Positions 19,201 through 24,398 of a stretch of DNA of 38,879 bases are shown piece after piece; position 1 is the stretch's first letter; the number at the start of each line of letters is the position of its first letter. A program made the position numbers and the translations under genes. The stretch spans positions 1 through 38,879 of the forward strand of contig JAPLUI010000278.1 of NCBI GenBank assembly GCA_026397725.1, given 5' to 3'. Source of the stretch: Verrucomicrobiota bacterium (GTDB lineage Bacteria > Verrucomicrobiota > Verrucomicrobiia > Verrucomicrobiales > Akkermansiaceae). The notes below the pieces were generated by a model. That model was not told where the DNA came from, searched no databases, and saw only the letters and a list, made by a program, of their open reading frames with translations.

Positions 19201-20995
19201 CTACATCCAGCCGCCACCGGAACCGGTGAGCGTGATCAGCGGCGGGGCACCGGTTGCCATCACCCTGGCATACTACAACACCGGGTTGAGCGGTAGCGGC
19301 GGGCTCAGCGTGATGCTCAAGCCGGATTCACTGGCCGCCCCCGGCGAGCCGGAGGCGGGGCGCGCGCAATGGCGCTTGTTCAGGCCGGGAATCAACGATG
19401 ATCCCTGGCTCAACTCCGGGGAACTGCTAACGGGTCTGGCCCCGGGCAACTATCTTGTGGAATGCAAGCCGGTGGCCGGTCGCAGCACGCCGCCCCCCGG
19501 CATCGCGCGGGTGGAGGATGGTTCAACCTCGCTCATCACCATCACATATTTTCTGGCGGAGGCGCAAACCGGCGCGGTGCCCACCGTGCTGCCGTTCGCA
19601 ACCGTGGCCGGGAGCAGAACCATGCCGTATGCTTACGTCGGGCAAATCCGCAGCGATGCCGGGTCGAGTTCGGGTTTTGTCGTCAAACCCCGGGTGGTGG
19701 CCACGGCCGGGCATGTCGTGTTCGACGACGGCACGCTCGCCGCCGTGACCGGCCTGCAGTGGGTCTTCCAACGGGACAGCAGCACCTATGAACCGAAGCC
19801 GCAGATCCCGCGCGGCGTATATCTGCTAGATGACTACGCCGCGATGCGAACGCTGCCGGGAGTGGTGCCTGGTGAGGGGACGCTGCAATCGCAGAACCGC
19901 GATGCGGCGGCACTCTATTTTCTCGAAGACGCCAGTCGCGGCGGCTATGCCGGGTTTTTGGCCAGTGATTTGACGGACAACGAATTCCTGGGGTCCTCCG
20001 CGCAGAAGATCCTGGTGGGCTATCCGGTGGACAGTCTGGCCGGATTCATTGCGGGCCGGATGTATGCCACGGCCCCGCTGAACGCCAGCTTCGCCCGCGT
20101 TCCGACCGTGGATGAATTGGGCAATCCGTTCCGGACCTATACGTCGGCGGACATCCGCGGCAGCGGCGGCATCTCGGGCGGCCCGTTGTGCGTGCAGTAC
20201 GAGGGCGGCAACTATTTTCCTGCGGCGATCTATCTGGGCGGTTCCGGGCAAACCGTGGTGCGCTCGATCGACAGCCAGGTCATTGAGGTCTTCAAGCGTG
20301 CCGAACTCAGCAGCATCGCGGGCGACAACAACTCTGACGGCGGCATCACCTTCTCCAGCTACACGTCCCTCGGCACCACCCAAAACGGCGGCATCAAGGT
20401 CACCATTATGCCGGCCGCCGCCGCCTCCCATCCGGTTGCGCACTGGCGTCTGGAATCGAATACCGGCTATAATGACAGCATGGGTAAAGCACTTGGCCTC
20501 GCCCCCGGCAACTACACGCTGCAACTCACGACGGTGAGCGGCTTCCAGGTTCCAACGGACTACAGCGTGAGTATCCAGAGCGGGAAACTCTTGGAAATCA
20601 TCTTCACCTATGCGGCCGCTCCCACCCCGCTGGAAATGTGGCGGCAGGCCAACTTCGGCACTCCATCCAACACCGGTCGGGCGGCCGACGGTGCCGACCC
20701 GGATGGCGACGGCCAGACCAATCTATCCGAATACGCCGCCGGCACGAATCCTAACAACGCGTCCGACGTGTTCAAGGTGCTCACCGTCGAGAAGACCGCC
20801 ACGTCCTTCACGCTCACCGCCGATGGGAAAGCGGGCCGCAGTTATGTGATGGAACGCAGCATCGCGCCCGGTGCCGCCCCATGGATGTTGGTCAGTTCGA
20901 GCGGTCCGCTGGCGGTGTCCGGAACCGTCTCCCTAACCGATCCGGCCCCGCCTGCGCAGGCCGGCTTCTACCGGCTGCGGGTAACGGCCCCGTGA
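7202..20995 (+). CDS. Giant secreted multi-propeller surface protein with trypsin-like peptidase domain
   Basis: A 4,597-residue protein starting with a Sec signal peptide (ILRRLTALGVIAAALCASAQ); ATG 7175 is an alternative start. Approximate domain order: 14 FG-GAP-type blades (48-813); delta-60/DUF5122 set 1 (814-1155); beta-sandwich 1 (1157-1245); set 2 (1249-1580); sandwich 2; Hydin/ASPM-like domain 1 (1675-1790); set 3 (1793-2178); sandwich 3; Hydin-like 2 (2275-2390); set 4 (2393-2760); sandwich 4; Hydin-like 3 (2856-2970); cadherin-like domain (2973-3071); set 5 (3073-3445); sandwich 5; four fibronectin-III-like domains (3539-3937); two PEGA-like domains (3953-4118); trypsin-like domain (4123-4370) with TAGH (His4171), RDAAALYF (Asp4234) and GISGGP (Ser4325); PEGA-like domain 3; DPDGDGQTN calcium-loop motif (about 4499); terminal beta-domain. 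There is no PEP-CTERM or other obvious anchor. Likely exported to the surface or medium as an adhesin or processing enzyme (inference). No operon partners. Confidence 0.93.
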   Translation: MATPQPRFPAILRRLTALGVIAAALCASAQVPDTLKHTILPPPVGTQSGAGLGSSVAVDGGFVVCGAPLDDTGATDAGVVKVFDSTTGVLRFVLPNPSPTDNDQFGLSVAISGTRVVVGAPLDDSGAVDAGCAYVYELSSGTPTVPVFTLNKPSPVADDEFGYSVAISGTRVVVGAPWNDSGATDAGGAYVYDLSSGTPTVPVATLTNPAPGPGDWFGWSVGISGTRVVVAARLDDTGAIDAGSAYVFDINSGTPNVPVATLNNPTPAMSDYFAVSVAISGTRVIVGANNDDTGANNAGSAYIYEMAGASPSVPVVTLNNPSPSAGDGFGNSVAISGTRVVVGAINDDTGATDAGSTYVYDVSSGTPTVPVATLNNPSPAAGDSFGLAVAISDMQVVVGANLDDAGATDAGSAYVYNFSSGTPTVPVATLNNSGPVAGDNFGNSVAVSGRWMVVGAYRDDTGGTDSGSAYVYDLSSTTPTVPVLTLPNPAHAPGDQFGYSVAISGTRVVVGAWLDDTVANDAGSAYVYDLASGTPTVPVATLNKPGPAAGDYFGYSVAISGTKVVVAAVWDDTGATNTGSAYIYDLESVTPTIPVVTLHNPHPGPTEDFGTSVAISGTRVVVSARLDDTGAADAGSVYVYDLGSGTPTVPIATLNNPRAAMSDYFGVSVAIFGTRVVVGANGDDTGASNAGSAYVYDMTGSTPTVPVVTLNNPSPSDGDGFGHSVAISGTRVVVGAPWDDTGASDSGCAYVYDLSSGTPTVPIASLNNPSPAGGDCFGYSVAIDEFTVAIGTPYDDTVMTDKGAVYVYGPSQWDVDAGFTPLADSDVSAAAMQADGKLLIGGGFSDIDGVARNYVARLNGDGTLDADFNPDADFMVSSIAVQNDGKVLIGGAFNNVGGVMRNYLARLDSSGSVDGGFNPDLDYVVSSMLIQADGKIVIGGSFTAVGGVTRNRVARLLTDGTLDSGFNPEVDGDVLSLALQGDGKILVGGNFTAVGGVARNGIARLNANGSVDTGFNPNANLDVMSMAVQVDGKLVIGGAFTTVGGVARNHCARLNGDGSLDLTFNPNVDDNVVSTAIRVDGSIVIGGSFNSVGGTTRHGVARLSASGSLDSGFAPSADDAVTSVMIDGDGRIVLGGYFTMIDGIPRSHFARLTTDASTQSLTVPDLSQVRWLRGGSAPEAGYVSFDLSTNGGATWSLLGAGTRTVGGWELTGLSLPVSGQVRARARTAGGQGNGSSGLLESVTSFSYLNVNAEAVSVALQADGKTVVGGRFTNVGTTARNRIARFNSNGTLDAGFNPDANNAVLGTAVQPDGKIVIGGSFTTVGGVPRNSIARLNADGTVETAFNPGANAAVNSIGLQTDGKIVLGGSFINAGGSTRNRCARLNATGTLDTGFNPNVNGAVNSVAIQPDGKILLGGAFTSVGSTRNGIARLNANGSLEAFNPNVTGGSVSCLALQADGRILLGGSFTTVGGTARNRLARVNADGSLDATFNPNADGTVTSMVVQTDGKILIGGSFTTLGATPRGRLARLLADGTVDTTFAADADNSISCLALKADGKLLVGGTFTAIAGSSISYLALLSNDPATTVLTVPDYTRVQWLRGGTSPETQQVTFELSTDGGTVWSSLGVNTRIAGGWEKTGLDLSGSGLVRARARTRGGQFGGSSGLVETVTSYTGFVPEIAVEQPSGTNIADGGSKNFGNVVIGSNASLTFTILNSGLYPLTGLGITIDGTNSSDFTVTASPTAPVVGGGSTTLTVRFAPTGTGSRAAALHVVSNDADENPFDIILNGTGITAGFMDPTFDPNVAGTYVNGTAVQSDGKILIVGNFTSVGGLPRSNLARLNTDGTVDTSATFNAPTNVNGQILCIAVQNDGRIVVGGTFTSISGLTRNRIARLNSDGTVESTSTFNPGSGIGGGAGGGIGGVSCLAIQPDGKILVAGDFTSVSGQTRTGIARLNPDGSLESIDTFNCSTDGSYPEVLCVAVQPDGKIVLAGNFTTVNGQTRSKIARILHDGALEGSGTFTPSIFTHIVGQGDGLGYITSALIQRDGKIVIGGKFVSVNGQPRSRIARLNSDGTLESLSTFNPGTGLNDSVNSEVLSMALQADGRILVSGEFTAVNGEARGRIARLEPNGNLEGTMTFDAGTGTNNVAKSVAVRPDGRILLAGGFTAFNGAARNCIAQLANGAATQIITVPNSARVQWLRSGSAPELAAVTFDLSTDGGSSWIPLGSGAGFSGGWESTGLNLPPSGTIRTRGSSSGGYLNGSSGAIEQATPFTVTPNPDIVVEQPAGNNIADGGSVSFGSAVVANSATRTFTIKNPGYASLTGLGITIDGANSSDFTITASPSAPVASGGGSTAFTVQFTPAGSGARTAALHIASNDPDESPFDITLSGTGQPAGTVDPTFDPNVPGTYVLTSTVQPDGKILLGGIFGSVNGLPRNGIARLYADGTVESTATFNPGSGASGEVYNVQVMSIAVQPNGRILLGGTFTGFDGQPRGRIARLHANGTLESAASFNPGSGANGDVYCVALQPDGKILLGGDFTSINGQPRKRIARLNADGSLEGTATFNPGTGADNSVFNFAVQPDGKIVVAGIFGTVNGQPRGGIARLNADGSLESTATFNPGTGASGVYCMALQADGKILLGGGFGSVNGQTRNGIARLNADGSVESTATFNAGLGTDALVITMAVQADGKILLGGNFTTVHGVARNYIARLSADGTLENSATFNAGTNGQTRSLALQADGQILVGGLFTAVNGTARNNFARLNNYGATQSLTATSSTEVQWIRGGAVPEVTGVTFELSTDGGLNWNPLGTGLPVAGGWGRSGLNLPAIGSLRARGRAASGYGNGSTGLVEQVVPFSVTPSPEIVVEQPAGASLVDGDIVSYGPVAVGSNASRTFTVKNIGYGVLTGLGITINGPDAGMFNVTSGPTAPLNGPGGSTTFTVQFAHAISGTRTAALHIASNDADENPFDITLSGRNFSTNADLSGLALSTASLSPTFSATTTSYTATVPYGTFGISVAPIAVDANASITVNGVPVTSGSSSGIINLNTGSNLITTVVTAEDGTTTRTYSTTITRTVSVPGTVDPTFDPNVPGTYVLTSTVQPDGKILLGGIFGSVNGLPRNGIARLDADGTVESTATFNPGSGASGEVYNVQVMSIAVQPDGRILLGGTFTGFDGQPRGRIARLHANGTLESAASFNPGSGANGDVYCVALQPDGKILLGGDFTSINGQPRNHIARLNADGSLEGTATFNPGTGADNSVFNFAVQPDGKIVVAGIFGTVNGQPRSGIARLNADGSLETTATFNPGTGASGVYCMALQADGKILLGGGFSSVNGQTRNGIARLNADGSVESTDSFYAGPGLGADAPVYSLAVQADGKILLVGNFTSVHGLTRNYIARLNADGTLENSATFNVGTGTNGQTRSLALQADGQILVGGLFTAVNGTARNNFARLANNGATQSLISTNSAQVQWTRGGAAPEVEGVSFEFSTDSGLNWNPLGAGSRITGGWGRTGLNLPAIGSLRARGRAASGYCNGSSGLIEQVQSFANPPLVVTSAAGNLTITGASLNALVTPNGSATTYFEYGLTDSYGSTTAVQNVAGAVPLNVTAAVTGLAANTSYHYRVVATNAAGTVYGEDVPFDTLPDPPTAVTANALAITSSSATLVGAVNPLNRATQVHFEYGFTTLYGNSTPIQNQAAGNSVVEVTATITGLVANATYHYRIVATNSGGTGYGLDVPFVATNDGTPTAKPSVTTGGVTDVTTTTATLLGTVNPNGGITNAFFEYGTTKLLGSVSSALGVGNGVVPANLFWALSRLEPGTTYYYRLAADNSLGITRGSILLHFKTRFLPPVVTTGSASALTTTSVRVHGTVRASGASTRVFFESGTDGINFPNRIDATPATVTGDTETAASADLTNLQGGVTYYYRIRAESEGGAPAGDSVAFTPDILSGLTQVFPLAPPPASGRVTVTLTPSGIASGWRFAGEQQWRASGVEVSGLTTSDRVIECMPVNDYIQPPPEPVSVISGGAPVAITLAYYNTGLSGSGGLSVMLKPDSLAAPGEPEAGRAQWRLFRPGINDDPWLNSGELLTGLAPGNYLVECKPVAGRSTPPPGIARVEDGSTSLITITYFLAEAQTGAVPTVLPFATVAGSRTMPYAYVGQIRSDAGSSSGFVVKPRVVATAGHVVFDDGTLAAVTGLQWVFQRDSSTYEPKPQIPRGVYLLDDYAAMRTLPGVVPGEGTLQSQNRDAAALYFLEDASRGGYAGFLASDLTDNEFLGSSAQKILVGYPVDSLAGFIAGRMYATAPLNASFARVPTVDELGNPFRTYTSADIRGSGGISGGPLCVQYEGGNYFPAAIYLGGSGQTVVRSIDSQVIEVFKRAELSSIAGDNNSDGGITFSSYTSLGTTQNGGIKVTIMPAAAASHPVAHWRLESNTGYNDSMGKALGLAPGNYTLQLTTVSGFQVPTDYSVSIQSGKLLEIIFTYAAAPTPLEMWRQANFGTPSNTGRAADGADPDGDGQTNLSEYAAGTNPNNASDVFKVLTVEKTATSFTLTADGKAGRSYVMERSIAPGAAPWMLVSSSGPLAVSGTVSLTDPAPPAQAGFYRLRVTAP
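7343..9640 (+). repeat. Fourteen 168-bp FG-GAP-type repeats
   Basis: Each 56-residue unit follows the pattern (F/Y)G-x-SVAISGTRVVVGA then DDTGATDAGSAYVYDL, then a TP-x-VPVATLNNP linker. Unit 2 starts at 7511 and unit 14 at 9527, a distance of exactly 12 x 168 nt, so no net length change has accumulated between them. Unit 1 is divergent (LGSSVAVDGGFVVCGAP) and unit 14 runs into the first delta-60 set. Units 3-6 are most like units 10-13 (for example the rare AMSDYF junction occurs before units 5 and 12), indicating a seven-unit duplication. Confidence 0.9.
9640..17535 (+). repeat. Five sets of seven delta-60 (DUF5122 beta-propeller) repeats
   Basis: Sets lie at about 9640-10665, 10945-11940, 12580-13735, 14380-15480 and 16420-17535. 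Counting the signature (x)DGK-I-L-x-GG-x-F gives exactly seven in each set. The unit is about 49 residues (147 nt) in sets 1-2 and longer, about 52-58 residues, in sets 3-5, where an S-T-A-T-FNPG-type insertion lengthens the loop. Sets 3-5 each open with a DPTFDPNV strand, which could close the ring. Each set is followed by the same sandwich module (a (V/A)QW-x-RGG motif and a STDGG motif). Confidence 0.9.
14376..15755 (+). repeat. Internal 1.38-kb duplication, copy 1
   Basis: This covers delta-60 set 4 and its sandwich module. It aligns with 16422-17807 at a constant offset of 2046 nt (682 codons) for most of its length, with only a few percent of differences in the first several hundred bases (for example CTTTATGCGG versus CTCGATGCGG). 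Small in-frame length changes and more differences appear after about 15200. Confidence 0.9.
16422..17807 (+). repeat. Internal 1.38-kb duplication, copy 2
   Basis: This covers delta-60 set 5 and its sandwich module. It is separated from copy 1 by Hydin-like domain 3 and the cadherin-like domain. The left boundary is sharp at GGCACGGTGGACCCGACGTT in both copies. The right boundary fades out at the GCAATGGCAGCTCCGGCCTT versus GAAATGGCAGTACCGGCCTC strings. Confidence 0.9.
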
Positions 20996-20998
20996 TCA

Positions 20999-21450
20999 TT
21001 GGCAGGGCGGCTCGGCCGCGGGCCTCCCACGGGTCCGCCGGATGGCGGTGCTGAGGCGCGGTGCATGGACCGTGCATGGGATGTCTCACCCGCAGGGGAA
21101 ATCAGGGCGCGGCGAGGCCGCCACGCCCTACCGGTTTGCGGTAGGGCGGCTCGGCCGCGGGCCGCCCACGGGTCCGCCGGATGGCGGTGCCGAGGCGCGG
21201 TGCATGAGCCGTGCATGGGATGTCTCACCCGCAGGGGAAATCAGGGCGCGGCGAGGCCGCCACGCCGGTTTGCGGTAGGGCGGCACGGCCGCAGGCCGCC
21301 CACTGGTCCGCCGGATGGCGGTGCTGAGGCGCGGTGCATGAGCCGTGCATGGGATGTCTCACCCGCAGGGGAAATCAGGGCGCGGCGCGGCCGCCACGCC
21401 CTACCGGTTTGCGGCACGGCCGCAGGACGCCCACGGGTCCACCCGGATGT
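20999..21450. repeat. About 3.3 tandem copies of a 133-139-bp palindromic repeat
   Basis: Copies begin near 21005, 21144, 21278 and 21411 with GGGCGGCTCGGCCGCGGGCC or a variant and contain CCGGATGGCGGTGCTGAGGC, a CCGTGCATGGGATGTCTCAC block and CGCAGGGGAAATCAGGGCGC. The junction of two units folds as a long hairpin, CCACGCCCTACCG-GTTTG-CGGTAGGGCGG. The array starts only about 10 nt after the giant gene's stop, so it may act as a transcription end or mRNA-stabilising structure. The open frames through it simply repeat the unit and are not taken as genes. Confidence 0.88.
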
Positions 21451-21489
21451 GCCAGTCACGGAGGGGCGATCTCCGAATCGCCCTCGACC

Positions 21490-21891
21490 ATGAGCGGGCA
21501 ATGGCAAGCGGATTTCCTCCACTCACTGGCGCAACATGGGCAACGATTCGGCTATTCCTGCGCTCTCACAGGCACCGGTTCGGTGCTCGGCGTGCTGACC
21601 GTCTCCACCACTCTGGCGATTGGCAACTCACCCGGCACGGTGACTTTCGAGCATGATCTCATGTTTGGCACGGGCACCACCTACCTCTTCGAGCTCGTCG
21701 GTGGCACCACGGGTCCCTTGTCGGCCGACCTGGGAAATGTTGCCGTCACGCTCATCCTTGGCACCGCCATCTTGGATCTCGCTCAAGCCGGTGCCGGGGT
21801 CTATACGCCGGGAGACAAATTCACGTTGTTCTCGTACGCGGGCATTCTCTCTGGCACTTTCGCCCGGCTCATGGCCACCAAGGTCCCGTGA
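21490..21891 (+). pseudogene. C-terminal fragment of an autotransporter-repeat / PEP-CTERM type surface protein
   Basis: From about 21568 the translation reads GTGSVLGVLTVSTTLAIGNS, then PGTVTFEHDL, TTYLFELVGGTTG and YTPGDKFTLFSYAGILSGTF. This is the conserved stretch before the anchor of verrucomicrobial autotransporter-associated-beta-strand proteins. It stops at LMATKVP instead of continuing into the usual terminal domain and anchor, and nothing matching the N-terminal repeats or a signal peptide lies upstream, where the tandem repeats sit instead. The ATG at 21490 is arbitrary. This is most likely a truncated remnant. Confidence 0.6.
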
Positions 21892-22000
21892 GGGGGTTGG
21901 TATCGGTTGAATCATCGAGCGAACCTTTTTGGCGCCGCGGGTGAATGGAGTGCCAGTGAAAGCGCCGGAATGAACCGGTTTGGAATGGTGCATGAGATGG

Positions 22001-22101
22001 TCATCCGGAGCAGGCCTGGACAGTGGCTCCGGCCTCGGGCACGGCGCTGAGAGTGAACCAAGTTCCGTCACCGAGCCCGAGCGTCACCCGGCCAGCCGGG
22101 C
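22001..22101 (-). pseudogene. Possible PEP-CTERM gene tail remnant
   Basis: On the minus strand directly after exonuclease III, one frame reads LGLGDGTWFTLSAVPEAGAT then VQACSG and a stop at 22001. FTLSAVPEA resembles the start of a PEP-CTERM signal (x-VPEP-x), but the hydrophobic helix and the basic tail are missing. The stretch also includes CCCGGCCAGCCGGG (22087-22100), a small dyad right after the exonuclease stop. Weak evidence. Confidence 0.3.
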
Positions 22102-22860
22102 TCACCGCAGGCGAATCCCCACCGGGCAATGGTCCGAGCCCGGCACCTGCGGCAGGATCTCCGCCGCCTCCACTCGCGGTATGAACGGCGTGGAAACCCC
22201 GAAGTAGTCGATTCTCCAGCCGATGTTGCGTGCCCGTGCCCCGGCCCGATAGGACCACCACGAATACGCCCCCGCCATGTCCGGCTGGAAATGCCGGAAG
22301 GTGTCCACGAAGCCACAATCTAACAATCTGCCGAAACTTGCGCGTTCCTCGTCGGAAAACCCAGGGTTGTGGCGGTTCTCGCGCGGGCGGGCCAGATCGA
22401 TTTCCTGGTGCGCCACATTCAGGTCGCCGCAAAACACGACGGGCTTGCATGCCGCGAGTTTGCACAGATGCTCCCGGAACGCCGCATCCCAGGCGAGCCG
22501 ATACGGCAAACGCCGCAGTTCATCCTGTGCGTTGGGCGTATAGACGTTCACCAGCATGAAGTCCGGATACTCCAAGGTCAGCACCCGGCCCTCGCTATCA
22601 TGCTCGTCGATGCCCATGCCGGAGGTCACCGCCAGCGGCAGCTCCCGCGTGAACACCGCCACTCCCGAGTAACCCGGCTTGGTCGCGGAATTCCAATAAG
22701 CATGCCAGCCGCCCAGTTCCAAGGGCAGCGACACCTGCTCCGGCCGCGCCTTGGTTTCCTGCAAACACAAGACGTCCGGCCGCTCGGTGGCCATGAACTC
22801 ACCGAAGCCCTTGCCTAACACCGCCCGCAGGCCGTTCACATTCCATGACAGCAATTTCAT
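22102..22860 (-). CDS. xth: Exodeoxyribonuclease III (AP endonuclease)
   Basis: Base-excision-repair nuclease that cuts at abasic sites and degrades 3' ends, Mg-dependent, cytoplasmic. The 252-residue product covers the whole exonuclease III/APE1 fold: SWNVNGLRA at the start, the metal-binding Glu in LCLQETK, GYSGVAVF, the catalytic VNVYTPN tyrosine, the metal-binding and catalytic Asp/Asn in GDLNVAH, the RIDYF region and the terminal SDHCPVGI with its Asp and His. The start MKLLSWNVNGLRA was chosen by family homology. The longer ORF adds 21 residues unlike the family. It stands alone, with a REP-like palindrome upstream and decayed DNA downstream. Confidence 0.95.
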   Translation of the reverse strand: MKLLSWNVNGLRAVLGKGFGEFMATERPDVLCLQETKARPEQVSLPLELGGWHAYWNSATKPGYSGVAVFTRELPLAVTSGMGIDEHDSEGRVLTLEYPDFMLVNVYTPNAQDELRRLPYRLAWDAAFREHLCKLAACKPVVFCGDLNVAHQEIDLARPRENRHNPGFSDEERASFGRLLDCGFVDTFRHFQPDMAGAYSWWSYRAGARARNIGWRIDYFGVSTPFIPRVEAAEILPQVPGSDHCPVGIRLR

Positions 22861-22941
22861 CGCACGCCATCCTCGCCGTCCGCCAACCATCTGACAAGTC
22901 CGCTCTGGGCGTTCAGGGCACAAACTGCACCTTGCCCGCGC

Positions 22942-22997
22942 GGGAGTCTCCGGTTGTCACGAATAACGGGAGTCTCCGGTTGTCACAGGAGACTCCC
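22942..22997. repeat. REP-like direct and inverted repeats beside the RAYT gene
   Basis: GGGAGTCTCCGGTTGTCAC occurs twice (22942-22960 and 22968-22986). The second copy is followed by GGAGACTCCC (22988-22997), forming a perfect 10-bp stem with GGGAGTCTCC (22968-22977) around a 10-nt loop. It lies about 115 nt beyond the 3' end of the transposase gene, the usual location of a REP recognised by such an enzyme. It could also serve as a bidirectional terminator. Confidence 0.7.
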
Positions 22998-23111
22998 TGA
23001 GTTCGGCCGTTTCACTGCGGCCACCTCCCGGCATCGTGTCATTGAAAGCCCGAACGATGGCACCCTTGGTCTCGCCATTGGTGAGTTGCCGAACCTTGGG
23101 TGCGACGGAAT

Positions 23112-24215
23112 CTAACTTATGTCTCGCTGCAAGTCACGCACGCTCCACAGGGCACCCGCCGCCGCCGCCGCGTTCCCGCGCAACTTCCGCGCCCCGCTCG
23201 TGCGCTTCTTACCGAAGCGACTCCGGCATTGCATGAACACCTGATCTACAAAGGCCCGACTCCCGAGCACTGCCCCATCCGTGAAATACCTCACCCGGCA
23301 CCGCAACATCTTGCTCATCGCCACCTCCCGGCTCCGTTCCAGTTGGGCCAACTCCGCTTCCACCACCTCCTTCTTCATGCCTTTCCTGACCACCTTCACC
23401 TCAATGCCGCCCCCGGCTCCGCTCACTTCCTTCAACTTGTCCTCGCCTTCCGCCAACAACATCATCCGGTAGTCCTTGGACACCTCTCCAGCCCAGTGCC
23501 GCGCATCCGCAGCGTAACCCTGGTGCGCCATAAGCGCCCGCACCAGACCTGCCCGCGCCTTCTTGCCATTGCCTTTCGCCCCGCCGCCCATCGCCTCGCC
23601 ATAACTGCTCCAGCGATAGTCCGCCGGGTCCGTCACCATCCCGGCCCGCACCGGATTCAAGTCGATATATGCCGCCATCGTCCGCGCCGCGATGCCGTCT
23701 TCCACCAGCACGCTTTTGAAGCGGCTCTCCCACAGCGTGCCCGTGCGTTCATGGTGCGTGTTGAACCACCGGGTGAAGCGGGCCAGCAGCGTCTTCATGA
23801 ACTCGCCCAGGTCGTGCATCCGGTAGGTATAGCGTTCATGGATCGCCGCCGCATACGACTCGTCGGCCAGGCCGTCGCGAATCGCCTCGCGGGCCGCTTG
23901 CAACTCCTTGGCCACCAGCTTCACCGCATCCCCGGGGTAGAGTGCGCTCAGGCGTTTCAGCAAGTCCTCGTCCGTCAACCCGCCCTCCGGCATCGGTGGC
24001 ACTTCCAGCAGGAGGTGAACGTGGTTCCCCATCAGGCAGTAGGACAGCACCCGGCAGCCCGAAAAATTCTCATACATCCGCAGGTAGGTCCTGAATTGTT
24101 CCTTGTCCTCCGCCTCGAATGCCAGCCGGCGCTCCACAACACGCGTGACGCAGTGGTAGATCACGGGCTTCTCGGTCGAGTCCTTCCAGGGTGCCAGCCA
24201 GCGTGCGCGTCTCAT
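23112..24215 (-). CDS. RAYT-like Y1 (IS200-type) transposase
   Basis: A 367-residue single-strand DNA transposase of the REP-associated tyrosine transposase / TnpA_REP type. The HUH metal-binding motif is visible as NHVHLLLEVP, preceded by SYCLMG. The second half of the core carries FMKTLLARFTRWFNTHHERT, then GTLWESRFKS and AAYIDLNPVRAGM, all strongly typical. The start MRRARWLAPWKD was chosen because the sequence before it is not conserved. The C-terminal 130 residues are lysine-rich and less recognisable. In characterised RAYTs the enzyme mobilises or maintains REP palindromes, and this window has several palindromic families, though which one is its substrate is unknown. No flanking target-site duplication was identified, so it is probably a domesticated chromosomal gene. 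Confidence 0.92.
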   Translation of the reverse strand: MRRARWLAPWKDSTEKPVIYHCVTRVVERRLAFEAEDKEQFRTYLRMYENFSGCRVLSYCLMGNHVHLLLEVPPMPEGGLTDEDLLKRLSALYPGDAVKLVAKELQAAREAIRDGLADESYAAAIHERYTYRMHDLGEFMKTLLARFTRWFNTHHERTGTLWESRFKSVLVEDGIAARTMAAYIDLNPVRAGMVTDPADYRWSSYGEAMGGGAKGNGKKARAGLVRALMAHQGYAADARHWAGEVSKDYRMMLLAEGEDKLKEVSGAGGGIEVKVVRKGMKKEVVEAELAQLERSREVAMSKMLRCRVRYFTDGAVLGSRAFVDQVFMQCRSRFGKKRTSGARKLRGNAAAAAGALWSVRDLQRDIS

Positions 24216-24380
24216 CGGAGTAGGGTGGTTTGGTTGTTTCAGTTGTGGTTGCTGCGGGGAAAATCGGGTCGCCGGCAGGAGCATAGCGCCTTCCGGCAGA
24301 GGGTCAACAACAATCGCCAATTATTCTTCTGTCCCCCTGTCCTACGTTCCCGAATGCTCATCCATTTGCGCCACCTTGCG

Positions 24381-24397
24381 TGCGGCGAGACGCCGCA
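24381..24397 (-). terminator. Compact hairpin right after the toroid-protein stop codon
   Basis: TGCGGCG-TCT-CGCCGCA on the minus strand forms a perfect 7-bp stem with a 3-nt loop, beginning 1 nt after the TAA at 24399. No U-run follows, so its efficiency as an intrinsic terminator is uncertain. Confidence 0.4.
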
Positions 24398-24398
24398 G

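Noticed and set aside
20999..21493. Repetitive protein gene over the tandem repeats
   Set aside because: The open frames only repeat the DNA unit, exist in several frames and have no signal peptide or known repeat family.
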